This document shows positions 50,793-59,098 of a DNA stretch of 64,000 bases, one piece after another. The first letter of the stretch is position 1. Every line of letters begins with the position of its first letter. This DNA is from Pseudomonas frederiksbergensis (GTDB lineage Bacteria > Pseudomonadota > Gammaproteobacteria > Pseudomonadales > Pseudomonadaceae): assembly GCF_017114915.1 (NCBI RefSeq), contig NZ_JAAUOE010000020.1, forward strand, positions 36,981 to 100,980, written 5' to 3'. A program made the translations under genes and the position numbers. The notes under the pieces were generated by a model that was not told where the DNA came from, searched no databases, and saw only the letters and a list, made by a program, of their open reading frames with translations.

Positions 50793-51682
50793 GACGCAGT
50801 CCCGGCCTTCGAACCGGTCGTCAGCGGTTTACGCGCAATGATCACCTGGCTCTTGGGCATGAACTGATCGAGCATCTGCTTGATCGCCAAGCCATTGGGT
50901 TGCGCCAGCAGGTCTTGCCAGGTCCTCGCCCAGCTCTCCATCAGTGGCGGATACGGCGCCTGAATCCGGTCACGCACCGCACCGCCCAGGTCGCGCCCGG
51001 CCGCGCGCTCACTGGCCCAGAAAAAGATCATGCCCATCACCCAGAAAAAACCGCTGGCCTGTCGATGTTCGATCACCAGACCGGCGTCCTCCACCAGCGC
51101 GGCGAAGCGTTCCGGGGTAAAAATCTGTACGTGATTGGGCGACTGAAAATAACTGGCCGGGGCGATGCCCTGCTGCAAATGCTCGCCCACCGGTGCCGGC
51201 ACGCTGAGCAAATACTGCGCACCGGGACGACCCATGCGCACCAGTTCGGCCATGAACGGCTCGGGCCGGTCGATGTGTTCGAGCACTTCCATGCACACGA
51301 CTTTGCTCGCGCAGCCATCGGCCAGCGGCAACGGCAGGCTATTGCTCACCAGCCCCAGGCCGGGCTTGTCCGTCTGCGCTTCCACTTGCCGGGCCAGGTC
51401 GCGGACCTTGTCGTGTTCACTGTCAGTGAAAATCACCGACGCCCCCTGACGCACCGCAAACAGCGTCGCAACGCCCTCGCCGCAACCGACATCCAGCAAG
51501 GTGTCGTGCGCGGTGATCGCAAAGCCCTTGAGCAATTCACCGCTGTCGCCGCAAAACCAGCCATCGAGTATGGCGTCGTGCAGGCCGACATCTCGCGGCG
51601 ACACAGGGGATTGCGCCATCGCTACCGGCACCGGTTCGGGTTTCGCCACCGGACGCAGCCACCCCATCAATGCGCGGATCAT
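50789..51682 (-). CDS. SAM-dependent methyltransferase, polysaccharide-associated (second paralog)
   Basis: 297 aa. Motif I TLLDVGCGEGVATLFAV, VVCMEVLEHIDRPEPFMAEL and YLLSVPAPVGEHLQQGI define the class I fold. It shares LHDAILDGWF, PNHVQIFTPERFAALV and MPKSQVIIARKP with the 48805-49644 methyltransferase, showing a duplication. Two related enzymes in one operon suggest methylation of two positions or two sugars. It is ATGA-coupled to both the acyltransferase and the glycosyltransferase genes. Confidence 0.82.
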   Translation of the reverse strand: MIRALMGWLRPVAKPEPVPVAMAQSPVSPRDVGLHDAILDGWFCGDSGELLKGFAITAHDTLLDVGCGEGVATLFAVRQGASVIFTDSEHDKVRDLARQVEAQTDKPGLGLVSNSLPLPLADGCASKVVCMEVLEHIDRPEPFMAELVRMGRPGAQYLLSVPAPVGEHLQQGIAPASYFQSPNHVQIFTPERFAALVEDAGLVIEHRQASGFFWVMGMIFFWASERAAGRDLGGAVRDRIQAPYPPLMESWARTWQDLLAQPNGLAIKQMLDQFMPKSQVIIARKPLTTGSKAGTAS

Positions 51683-52983
51683 GCCTCGGGGGTTTCCACG
51701 GCAGAGGTGGCGCGAGCTTCAAGCAAGCGGGCGAAAAATCCTTTCAGGCGCTGTTCGGCGATCGCCTGGCTGCAGAAGGCTTGCAGGCTGGCCACCGCGT
51801 GGGCAGACATCCTTGCATAGCGTTGCGGGTCGTCCCTGGCTACGTCATAGCTGGCCCGATAGGCCGTGCACAGCGAGGCCCAGTTGGTGATGTAACGCAG
51901 GGTGCGGAATGCCTTGCGCGGGTCATGGGGCCAGGCCGTCAGCTCATCGGTGGAGTCGATGAGGAACGCATTGTCGGCGTCCAGGTAATCGATCATGGCT
52001 GTGGTGCGCGGTGCCACTGCCGGTTTGCCGCACGACATGAACTCCATCAGCGGCAGACACTGCCCTTCGCCGTAGGACGTGTTCACCACGTAACTCGTGG
52101 CCTGCACCAGACGCTCGTAGTCCGCATCCGCGAGGTAGCCGTAAATCAGCACGATGCGGCAGCGATAGGGCTGGTTTTTGTACAAGTGATGAAGGATATC
52201 GGTCAGCGCTTCTTCGGCATCGTGGTGCGTCAGTTTGAGCACCAGCGTGGCGTCTTCTACCTCGCGGAAGGTTATGCAGAAGGCACTGAGCATGTCTTCC
52301 CAATTCTTGCGCCCGTCGCCGGGGTTGAACACCGAGGTGTAGATCACACCGTCGAGTACCAGCTCCTGTTCACGAGCAGGCGCCTGAAAGTCGATGCCCT
52401 TGCCGGCTCGCAAATGTGCAGGACCGAAAGCCCGCAAATCAAGTTGGCGACTGTCCGCCAGCAAGCCTTTGATCTTCAATCGCACTTGATTGGCTAACGG
52501 CTGGCGCTGCAACTGTGCACCGCGCTCGGCAAAGCGATCCCACACCGGTGCCGGTACCGCGACGATCGGGTAGTCGGCGCCCATGGCTTCGCGCACGGCA
52601 TTGACGGTGTAGCTGGAATGGGTGATCGCCGCACCGCACGCACGCAACACCGTGCGCCAGTCATTACGCGGCTCGCCGGCGAACGGTTCGTTGGGAATGG
52701 TGCTGAATTCCCAGGCAAACACCGCCAGGGTCGGACAGGCGAAGTGCACCGGTGTGCGATGGGGCGGCGAGAACGACAGGAACACACAGTCTTCGCCACG
52801 GGACAGGCAGTCGAGGTACAGCGGGTCGACTTCGGTCTGCGGGTCGCTGACTTCCACCACCCGACCCAGTCGCTCCAGCACCGGCCAATACTCCTTGAGC
52901 ACGAAGTAGTAGCTGTACTCCGAACGGCCCAGGTTCTGGGCAATGGTGTGCTGGTTGGTTTCCGAATGAATGATGATCAGCAT
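51679..52983 (-). CDS. Glycosyltransferase (GT4-like), paralog 1
   Basis: 434 aa. The N-terminal half is LIIIHSETNQHTIAQNLGRS, EYSYYFVLKEYWPVLERLG and FACPTLAVFAWEFSTIPNEP. The C-terminal GT-B donor domain shows VFNPGDGRKNWEDMLSAF, IYGYLADADYERLVQATSYV and NTSYGEGQCLPLMEFMSCGK, the E-x7-E region of GT4 enzymes. It is strongly paralogous to the next upstream gene (52977-54542). It probably transfers a sugar of the common polysaccharide antigen core adaptor or cap; donor and acceptor are unknown. Confidence 0.82.
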   Translation of the reverse strand: MLIIIHSETNQHTIAQNLGRSEYSYYFVLKEYWPVLERLGRVVEVSDPQTEVDPLYLDCLSRGEDCVFLSFSPPHRTPVHFACPTLAVFAWEFSTIPNEPFAGEPRNDWRTVLRACGAAITHSSYTVNAVREAMGADYPIVAVPAPVWDRFAERGAQLQRQPLANQVRLKIKGLLADSRQLDLRAFGPAHLRAGKGIDFQAPAREQELVLDGVIYTSVFNPGDGRKNWEDMLSAFCITFREVEDATLVLKLTHHDAEEALTDILHHLYKNQPYRCRIVLIYGYLADADYERLVQATSYVVNTSYGEGQCLPLMEFMSCGKPAVAPRTTAMIDYLDADNAFLIDSTDELTAWPHDPRKAFRTLRYITNWASLCTAYRASYDVARDDPQRYARMSAHAVASLQAFCSQAIAEQRLKGFFARLLEARATSAVETPEA

Positions 52984-54542
52984 GAGGCGTTATCCGTCAC
53001 GACAGCGGCGGGCAACACCTGCGGCGCCAGCCCGAAAAAATCCGCCAGGTGCTGTTGCACCGGGGCGAAGGCGCAGTAATCGTGCATGCGCTCGACCGCG
53101 GCGCGGGACATGCGCTGGTACTCCGCCGGCTGCTCCTTGGCGATCCGGTAACTGTTTTCGTAGGCTGATTTCAACGACCCCCAGTCCGGTCGGTAGCGCA
53201 GGGTGCGGTAGATGATGCGAGTGTCCTGAGGCCAAATGGTCAGCTCTTCGCTGGACTTGACCACAAACGCCACGCGCTCATCGATGTAATCCTCCATGGC
53301 CGTATGGTCCGGGGCGATCACCGGTTTGCCGCTGGCCATGAACTCCATCAGCGGCAGGCACAGGCCCTCGCAGCGCGAGGCGTTGACGTAATAACTCGCC
53401 GCCTCGTAGAGCCGCGCATATTGCGGATCGTCCAGGTAACCGTGCATCACCACCACCCGACAGGCGAACGGTGACAGTTGCGCCAACAAGGTCATCAGCT
53501 CGGTGTAGTAGGACGACAGATCGCTCTGGGTAATCTTCAATACCAGCGTAGCGTCCGCGGTTTCCCGGAACGCCCAGCAGAATGCGGTAACCAGTTGATG
53601 CCAGTTCTTGCGCCCGTCCCGGGGGTTGAACACGGTGACGTAGACCACGCCGTCGACTTGGGTCTGCACCTGTTGCGTAGTGTCTGGCAGATCCACCGGC
53701 GCCGGTACATGGACCGGCAACGACTGCGGTCCGGCGATGGTCGGCAGGTGTTTGGCGAGCCAGGATCGGGCGGGGTCCGAGAATAGATCGTGAATGCCTT
53801 CCCAGTACCACTGGCTCAGAAAATGAGTGCGATGGACCGGTATGGGTTGCGCCTTGCCCAGGTCCAGCGCCCACAGGCGCAGGTAATGCCTGGCGATGAC
53901 AAAGCGGCGTTTGAGGGTCAGCGGCGGCGGTCGCAGGGCATCGAGTTCGGCCTGCTGTTCGGGGGTCAACGGCGGTGGAATCAGCGAGTCAGCGGACAGC
54001 CCGAGCGTGCGGGTATCGAGGAGGCAACCCTTGATGTCGAGGGTCGAACCGGCATTGACCGGCACGCTGGCATGGCGGCTACGAATGGCCGCGAAGTTTT
54101 CCCACAACGGCGTCGGCAATACCAACACCGGAAAGTCTTCGCCCATGGCCCGACGAATCGCCCGGGCGGTATGACTGGAGAGCGTAATCACCCGGCCCTG
54201 GCTCGCCAGCATGCGTGTCCAGTCCTGCCGTGGATCGTTGTCCCACTGCTCGTCGGGAATCGAATCGAACTCCCAGGCCACCACGCAGATCGTCGGGCAC
54301 TCAAGGTCGTTCGGGGTTTTCTGCGGTGGCGTGAAGGACAGGAACAAGCTGTCTTCGCCGGCGGCAAGCAGTTGCCTGTAGAGGGGATCGACCTCGGCGG
54401 TGGAGGACACCACATGCACCCGCCCCAGGCTTTCGAGCACCGGCCGATAAGCCTTGAGCACGAAGTAGTAGCTGTATTCGGGACGACCGAGGCTCTGGCT
54501 GATGGAACTGTCGTTGACGTCCGAGTAAAGAATGAAATTCAT
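52977..54542 (-). CDS. Glycosyltransferase (GT4-like), paralog 2, with an extra central segment
   Basis: 521 aa from ATG at 54542 (MNFILYSDVNDSSISQSLGR); an ATG 8 codons earlier is rejected. It begins like its neighbour (EYSYYFVLKAYRPVLESLG, TICVVAWEFDSIPDEQW) and ends with the same donor domain (VFNPRDGRKNWHQLVTAFCW, VMHGYLDDPQYARLYEAA, CEGLCLPLMEFMASGKPVIA). About 90 added residues near 180-285 (LPPPLT-rich, then KRRFVIARHYLRLWALDLG) have no counterpart in the paralog and may bind an acceptor. First gene of the leftward operon, probably transcribed from the 429-bp gap facing rmd. Confidence 0.82.
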   Translation of the reverse strand: MNFILYSDVNDSSISQSLGRPEYSYYFVLKAYRPVLESLGRVHVVSSTAEVDPLYRQLLAAGEDSLFLSFTPPQKTPNDLECPTICVVAWEFDSIPDEQWDNDPRQDWTRMLASQGRVITLSSHTARAIRRAMGEDFPVLVLPTPLWENFAAIRSRHASVPVNAGSTLDIKGCLLDTRTLGLSADSLIPPPLTPEQQAELDALRPPPLTLKRRFVIARHYLRLWALDLGKAQPIPVHRTHFLSQWYWEGIHDLFSDPARSWLAKHLPTIAGPQSLPVHVPAPVDLPDTTQQVQTQVDGVVYVTVFNPRDGRKNWHQLVTAFCWAFRETADATLVLKITQSDLSSYYTELMTLLAQLSPFACRVVVMHGYLDDPQYARLYEAASYYVNASRCEGLCLPLMEFMASGKPVIAPDHTAMEDYIDERVAFVVKSSEELTIWPQDTRIIYRTLRYRPDWGSLKSAYENSYRIAKEQPAEYQRMSRAAVERMHDYCAFAPVQQHLADFFGLAPQVLPAAVVTDNASC

Positions 54543-54971
54543 GGCATCCCACGATGAAGCCGCCATCCCGGCAGCCCCACTCTATGACGGCACAGCCACG
54601 GATCGAGTCGGCGGTTGCCCGTCCTCGTCCATCGTCTTCGTACCCGTCTACGTTCTTGTTTTAATGGTCAGTTTCGCGGAGTTTCAGAACTACCCTGCCG
54701 AACCCTGGGCGATCGTGACGAGGGGCATTCTAAACACATCCATCAAGGGTTCGTGAACCGTCCGGCGAGAATAAATAGGCCTGCAAAAACGAGAACTGAC
54801 CGGTCACGGTGGGACCTGTTGAAATTGCTGCGCAATTGGCACAGATTGGCTACCAAACAACTACAACAACGACTTCGCCTGTCTTTCGACCCAGTAATCC
54901 ACCCGGTCTGTCAGACATCTCCGTCAAGCCTGTGGGGAATGGACGAAGTTTAATCATCAAGGGGTCGCGGC
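54543..54971. promoter_or_regulatory. 429-bp divergent promoter region of the polysaccharide locus
   Basis: No gene is supported here. The region is more AT-rich than its flanks towards the rmd side. A dyad AATTGC-TGC-GCAATT at 54823-54837 could be an operator or RNA hairpin; it lies 135 bp before rmd. Two operons (the glycosyl/methyl/acyltransferase set leftward and rmd rightward) start at its ends, so both promoters should be inside. I could not assign -35/-10 elements with confidence. Confidence 0.5.
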
Positions 54972-55886
54972 TTGAAAAAGCGTCTGTTCGTTACGGGTCT
55001 GAGTGGATTCGTAGGACAACATATCCAATCTCGACTGAAGGCTGACACCTCGGAATGGAAACTCCTGCCTGCCCCTTCCCGGTACGATCTCGGACAGCCA
55101 GAAAGCCTTGAAGGCTTGTGGCCAGAAATGCCTGACGCAGTCATTCATCTGGCCGGCCAGACCTTCGTTCCCGAAGCCTTCCGTGATCCGGCGCGCACGC
55201 TGAATATCAACCTGCTCGGCACCCTCAACCTGCTTCAAGCGCTCAAGGCCCGCGGCTTCAACGGTACCTTTCTGTACGTCAGCTCCGGTGATGTCTATGG
55301 CCAGGTCAATGAAACCGATCTGCCTATCACCGAGCTCCAGCCACCCTGCCCGCGCAATCCTTATGCCGTGAGCAAACTGTCGGCGGAATTCCTGAGCCTG
55401 CAATGGGGCCTGAGCGAGCACTGGCCGGTGCTGGTGGCCCGCCCGTTCAACCACATTGGTACCGGGCAGAAGGACAGCTTTGTCATCGCCAGTGCCGCGC
55501 GGCAAATCAACCGGATCAAGCAAGGCCTGCAAGCACCACAACTGGAAGTCGGCGACATCGATGTCACCCGCGATTTCCTCGATGTGGGCGACGTGGTGTC
55601 AGCCTACCTGGCGTTGCTGGAAAAAGGCACGCCGGGGCAGGTCTACAACATTTGCTCGGGGCGCGAGCAAAGCATCCGCAGTTTGATCGAACAGTTGGGG
55701 GACATCGCCCAGATCGATCTGCAACTGATTCAGGATCCGGCGCGTCTTCGCCGCGCCGATCAGCGTCGCGTTTGCGGCAGCCACGCCAGGCTCGCCCAGA
55801 CCACAGGATGGACGCCTGAAATCACCACACAACAATCCTTGCGGGCGATCCTGTCCGACTGGGAGAAGCGAGTACGACAAGAATGA
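54972..55886 (+). CDS. rmd: GDP-6-deoxy-D-lyxo-4-hexulose reductase Rmd
   Basis: 304 aa from a TTG start at 54972: an in-frame stop lies at 54951 and AAGGGG is 7 bases upstream. It is a short-chain dehydrogenase/epimerase: FVTGLSGFVGQHI (NAD(P) loop), AVIHLAGQTFVPEAFRDP, YVSSGDVYGQVNE, the YxxxK catalytic pair in NPYAVSKLSAEFL, and DFLDVGDVVSAYLALLE. It reduces GDP-4-keto-6-deoxy-D-mannose to GDP-D-rhamnose, the D-rhamnan precursor. It is first in an eight-gene operon and overlaps gmd by ATGA. Confidence 0.93.
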   Translation: MKKRLFVTGLSGFVGQHIQSRLKADTSEWKLLPAPSRYDLGQPESLEGLWPEMPDAVIHLAGQTFVPEAFRDPARTLNINLLGTLNLLQALKARGFNGTFLYVSSGDVYGQVNETDLPITELQPPCPRNPYAVSKLSAEFLSLQWGLSEHWPVLVARPFNHIGTGQKDSFVIASAARQINRIKQGLQAPQLEVGDIDVTRDFLDVGDVVSAYLALLEKGTPGQVYNICSGREQSIRSLIEQLGDIAQIDLQLIQDPARLRRADQRRVCGSHARLAQTTGWTPEITTQQSLRAILSDWEKRVRQE

Positions 55887-56854
55887 CAAAAAGTGCATTG
55901 ATCACAGGGATCACCGGTCAAGACGGCGCGTATCTGGCCAAACTGCTGCTCGACAAGGGTTACAAAGTCCACGGCCTGGTGGCGCGGCGCAGCAGCGATT
56001 CGCGTTGGCGGCTACGCGAGACGGGGATCGAGGGCGATATCGTCTACCTGGACGGCGACATGGCCGATGCCTGCTCGGTGCAGCGCGCGGTGATCAAGTC
56101 GGCGCCGGACGAGGTCTATAACCTGGCCGCGCAAAGCTTTGTCGCCGCCTCCTGGGATCAACCGGTGACCACCGGCATCGTCGACGGCCTGGGCGTGACC
56201 CATCTGCTCGAAGCGATCCGCCAGTTCAGTCCGCACACCCGCTTCTATCAAGCGTCCACCAGCGAAATGTTCGGCCTGATTCAGGCCGAGCAGCAGGATG
56301 AAAACACGCCATTTTATCCGCGCAGCCCTTACGGCGTGGCCAAGCTCTACGGCCACTGGATCACCGTGAACTACCGCGAAAGCTTCAACCTGCACGCCAG
56401 CAGCGGGATCCTGTTCAACCACGAATCACCGCTGCGCGGCATCGAGTTCGTGACCCGTAAGGTCACCGACGCCGCCGCCCGCATCAAACAGGGCAAACAG
56501 CAGGAGCTGCGCCTGGGCAACATCGACGCGAAGCGTGATTGGGGCTTCGCCGGCGACTACGTCGAAGCCATGTGGCTGATGCTGCAACAGGACAAGCCTG
56601 ACGATTTCGTGGTCGCCACCGGCGTGACCACCACCGTGCGCGAAATGTGCCGGATCGCTTTCGATCACATCGGCCTCAACTACCGCGATTACGTGAAGAT
56701 CGACCCGGCGTTTTTCCGCCCGGCCGAGGTAGAGGTGCTGCTTGGCAACCCGGCCAAGGCCCAGCGTGTACTGGGCTGGAAACCAAAAACCGATCTGGAT
56801 ACCTTGATCCGCATGATGATGGATGCGGACATGAAACGCGTAGCCAAGGAGTAG
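55883..56854 (+). CDS. gmd: GDP-mannose 4,6-dehydratase Gmd
   Basis: 323 aa. The dinucleotide loop ALITGITGQDGAYLAKLLL, GLVARRSSD, YNLAAQSFVAASWDQP, YQASTSEMFGLIQAEQQDEN and the catalytic pair in SPYGVAKLYGHWITVNYRES are typical. Late in the protein are GNIDAKRDWGFAGDYVEAMW and VLGWKPKTDLDTLI. It converts GDP-D-mannose to GDP-4-keto-6-deoxy-D-mannose, the substrate of Rmd. The length is slightly shorter than the roughly 370 aa Gmd of enterics, as in Pseudomonas A-band Gmd. Confidence 0.95.
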   Translation: MTKSALITGITGQDGAYLAKLLLDKGYKVHGLVARRSSDSRWRLRETGIEGDIVYLDGDMADACSVQRAVIKSAPDEVYNLAAQSFVAASWDQPVTTGIVDGLGVTHLLEAIRQFSPHTRFYQASTSEMFGLIQAEQQDENTPFYPRSPYGVAKLYGHWITVNYRESFNLHASSGILFNHESPLRGIEFVTRKVTDAAARIKQGKQQELRLGNIDAKRDWGFAGDYVEAMWLMLQQDKPDDFVVATGVTTTVREMCRIAFDHIGLNYRDYVKIDPAFFRPAEVEVLLGNPAKAQRVLGWKPKTDLDTLIRMMMDADMKRVAKE

Positions 56855-56857
56855 GCC

Positions 56858-58300
56858 ATGCTGATTCCCGTGATTCTCTCCGGTGGTGCCGGGACCCGTT
56901 TGTGGCCGGTGTCTCGTGAAGGCCACCCCAAGCCATTCATGGTGCTGCCCGACGGCCAGTCGCTGCTGGGCAAGACCTACCAGCGTGCGGCCGGTTTGCT
57001 CGATGGTTGGGGTGACATCGTCACCGTGACCAACCGCGACTACTACTTCCAGAGCAAGGATCACTATCAGGATGCACGCCTGGAGCGCCATCGCGGGCAC
57101 TTCCTGCTCGAGCCGACGGGCCGCAATACCGCCCCGGCCATCGCCGCGGCGGCCCTTTCGCTACAAGCTCTGCACGGCGACGAAGCGATCATGGTGGTGA
57201 TGCCGGCCGACCACCTGATCCTCAACGAAGACGCCTTGAAGAGCGCGGTCGAACATGCCGTGGCGCTGGCCAAGGCCGGCTATCTGGTGACGTTCGGCGT
57301 CGTGCCGACAGCCCCGGAAACCGGCTTCGGCTACATCGAAACCGGTGCCCCGCTGGACGATAAAGGCGCGGCCAAGGTGCAGCGTTTCGTCGAAAAGCCC
57401 GACGTGCAAACCGCTACGCATTATCTGGAGAGTGGCAATTTCCTGTGGAATTCGGGGATGTTCTGTTTCTCGGTGGCCACGCTGTTGGCCGAGTTGCACC
57501 TTCACGCGCCCGAGCTGCTTGAACAGGCACGTGCCTGCATGGCGGCCAGTGCGCCGGTGGAAACCGGTGGTTGCCTGCAGCAGGAACTGTCGCCCACGCA
57601 TTTCGCCGACATCACCGACATCTCCATCGACTACGCCCTGATGGAACGCTCGGACAAGGTGGTCGTGGTGCCGGCCGGTTTCGACTGGAGCGACATCGGT
57701 TCCTGGGGCGCGGTGGCGGCACTGGTGCCGGCCGATGCACAGAACAATCGCGCCAGCGGCGACGCGGTCTTCATCGACAGCCACAACAACTTCGTCCAGA
57801 GCGAAGACCGGTTGGTCGCGGCGGTGGGTGTGGATAACCTGATCATCATCGATACCGCTGATGCGGTGCTGGTGGCCCACGCCGACCGCGCCCAGGACGT
57901 ACGCCGGGTAGCCCGGCGGCTCAAGGACGAAAAGCACGAAGCCTATCGCCTGCACCGCACGGTCAGCCGCCCCTGGGGCACCTATACCGTGCTCGAGGAA
58001 GGCCCGCGCTTCAAGATCAAACGCATCGTGGTCAAACCCGGCGCCAAGTTGTCGCTGCAGATGCACCATCACCGCAACGAACACTGGGTGGTGGTCGAAG
58101 GCATGGCCAAGGTCACCAACAACGGCTCCGGTTCGCACCTGGTGGCCAAGAACGAATCGACGTTCATTGCCGCCGGGCACAAGCACCGCCTGGAAAACCC
58201 CGGCGTGATCGACCTGGTGATCATTGAAGTGCAAAGCGGCGAATACCTGGGGGAGGACGATATCGTCCGCTTCGAAGACCAATACGGCAGGACGGTTTGA
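56858..58300 (+). CDS. wbpW: Mannose-1-phosphate guanylyltransferase / mannose-6-phosphate isomerase WbpW
   Basis: 480 aa, bifunctional type II enzyme. The nucleotidyltransferase signature is PVILSGGAGTRLWPVSREGH with PKPF next. A C-terminal cupin isomerase domain follows (SRPWGTYTVLEEGPRFKIKR, LSLQMHHHRNEHWVVVEGMA). It makes mannose-6-phosphate and GDP-mannose for Gmd. The enzyme is homologous to AlgA of alginate synthesis; its place in the rmd-gmd operon identifies it as the A-band paralog WbpW. It lies 3 bp after gmd. Confidence 0.93.
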   Translation: MLIPVILSGGAGTRLWPVSREGHPKPFMVLPDGQSLLGKTYQRAAGLLDGWGDIVTVTNRDYYFQSKDHYQDARLERHRGHFLLEPTGRNTAPAIAAAALSLQALHGDEAIMVVMPADHLILNEDALKSAVEHAVALAKAGYLVTFGVVPTAPETGFGYIETGAPLDDKGAAKVQRFVEKPDVQTATHYLESGNFLWNSGMFCFSVATLLAELHLHAPELLEQARACMAASAPVETGGCLQQELSPTHFADITDISIDYALMERSDKVVVVPAGFDWSDIGSWGAVAALVPADAQNNRASGDAVFIDSHNNFVQSEDRLVAAVGVDNLIIIDTADAVLVAHADRAQDVRRVARRLKDEKHEAYRLHRTVSRPWGTYTVLEEGPRFKIKRIVVKPGAKLSLQMHHHRNEHWVVVEGMAKVTNNGSGSHLVAKNESTFIAAGHKHRLENPGVIDLVIIEVQSGEYLGEDDIVRFEDQYGRTV

Positions 58301-59098
58301 ATGCTGCTTTCCCTGTATCGCTCGCTGTGGAGCTATCGAGGTTTCATCCTCGGTAGCGTCAAGCGAGAGTTTCAAGCGCGTTATCGCAATTCGCTGTTCG
58401 GTGCCCTATGGACCGTGCTCAACCCGCTGTCGATGATCGTTGTCTACACGGTGATTTTTTCCCACATCATGCGCGCCCGCTTGCCGGGTGTGGACGATGG
58501 CATGGCCTACAGCATCTACCTCTGCGCCGGGCTGCTGACCTGGGGCCTGTTCTCGGAAATCACCCTGCGCAGCCAGAACATGTTTCTGGAAAACGCCAAC
58601 CTGCTGAAGAAAATCAGCTTCCCGAGAATCTGCCTGCCGGTGATCGTACTGTTCAACGCCGGCATCAACTTCGCGATCATCATCGGGCTGTTCCTGGGCT
58701 TTCTGCTGATCACCGGACGCCTGCCGGGCATGGCCCTGCTGGCGTTGCTGCCGCTGCTGGCGCTACAGGTGATGTTCTGCGCCGGGCTGGGGATGATCCT
58801 CGGCGTGCTGAACGTGTTCTTTCGCGATGTCGGGCAACTCTTCGGCATCTGCCTGCAATTCTGGTTCTGGCTGACGCCGATCGTGTACCCGCTGAGCATC
58901 CTGCCCGAGTGGGTACAGCGGTTATTGCAACTCAACCCGCTGACCAATCTGATTGGCAGCTACCAGAACCTGTTCCTCTACGGCCAATGGCCGGTCTGGA
59001 GTTCCCTGCTGCCGATCTTCGTGATCGGTCTGTTGTTCTGCGTGATCGGGCTGCGGTTGTTCCGTCAGCGGGTCGGCGAAATGGTGGATGAACTCTGA
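58301..59098 (+). CDS. wzm: O-polysaccharide ABC transporter permease Wzm
   Basis: 265 aa with about six membrane helices. The ABC-2 export permease pattern is visible: SVKREFQARYRNSLFGALWT near residue 20, WGLFSEITLRSQNMFLENAN, LLKKISFPRICLPVIVLF and FWFWLTPIVYPLSILPEWVQ. With Wzt it flips the finished undecaprenyl-linked D-rhamnan to the periplasm. Its ATG directly follows the wbpW stop and its own stop overlaps wzt by one base (TGATG). Confidence 0.94.
   Translation: MLLSLYRSLWSYRGFILGSVKREFQARYRNSLFGALWTVLNPLSMIVVYTVIFSHIMRARLPGVDDGMAYSIYLCAGLLTWGLFSEITLRSQNMFLENANLLKKISFPRICLPVIVLFNAGINFAIIIGLFLGFLLITGRLPGMALLALLPLLALQVMFCAGLGMILGVLNVFFRDVGQLFGICLQFWFWLTPIVYPLSILPEWVQRLLQLNPLTNLIGSYQNLFLYGQWPVWSSLLPIFVIGLLFCVIGLRLFRQRVGEMVDEL

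Noticed and set aside
54836..54850. Sigma-54-like promoter (TTGGCACAGATTGGC)
   Set aside because: The spacing between the GG and GC elements is one base shorter than the required 10, and the -12 element is TTGGC rather than TTGC.
54809..55045. 78-aa open frame before rmd
   Set aside because: It overlaps the rmd start in another frame, is Thr-rich from a simple CAACAAC tract, and lacks a ribosome site.
57161..58375. 404-aa open frame antisense to wbpW
   Set aside because: Shadow frame opposite a gene with intact bifunctional motifs.
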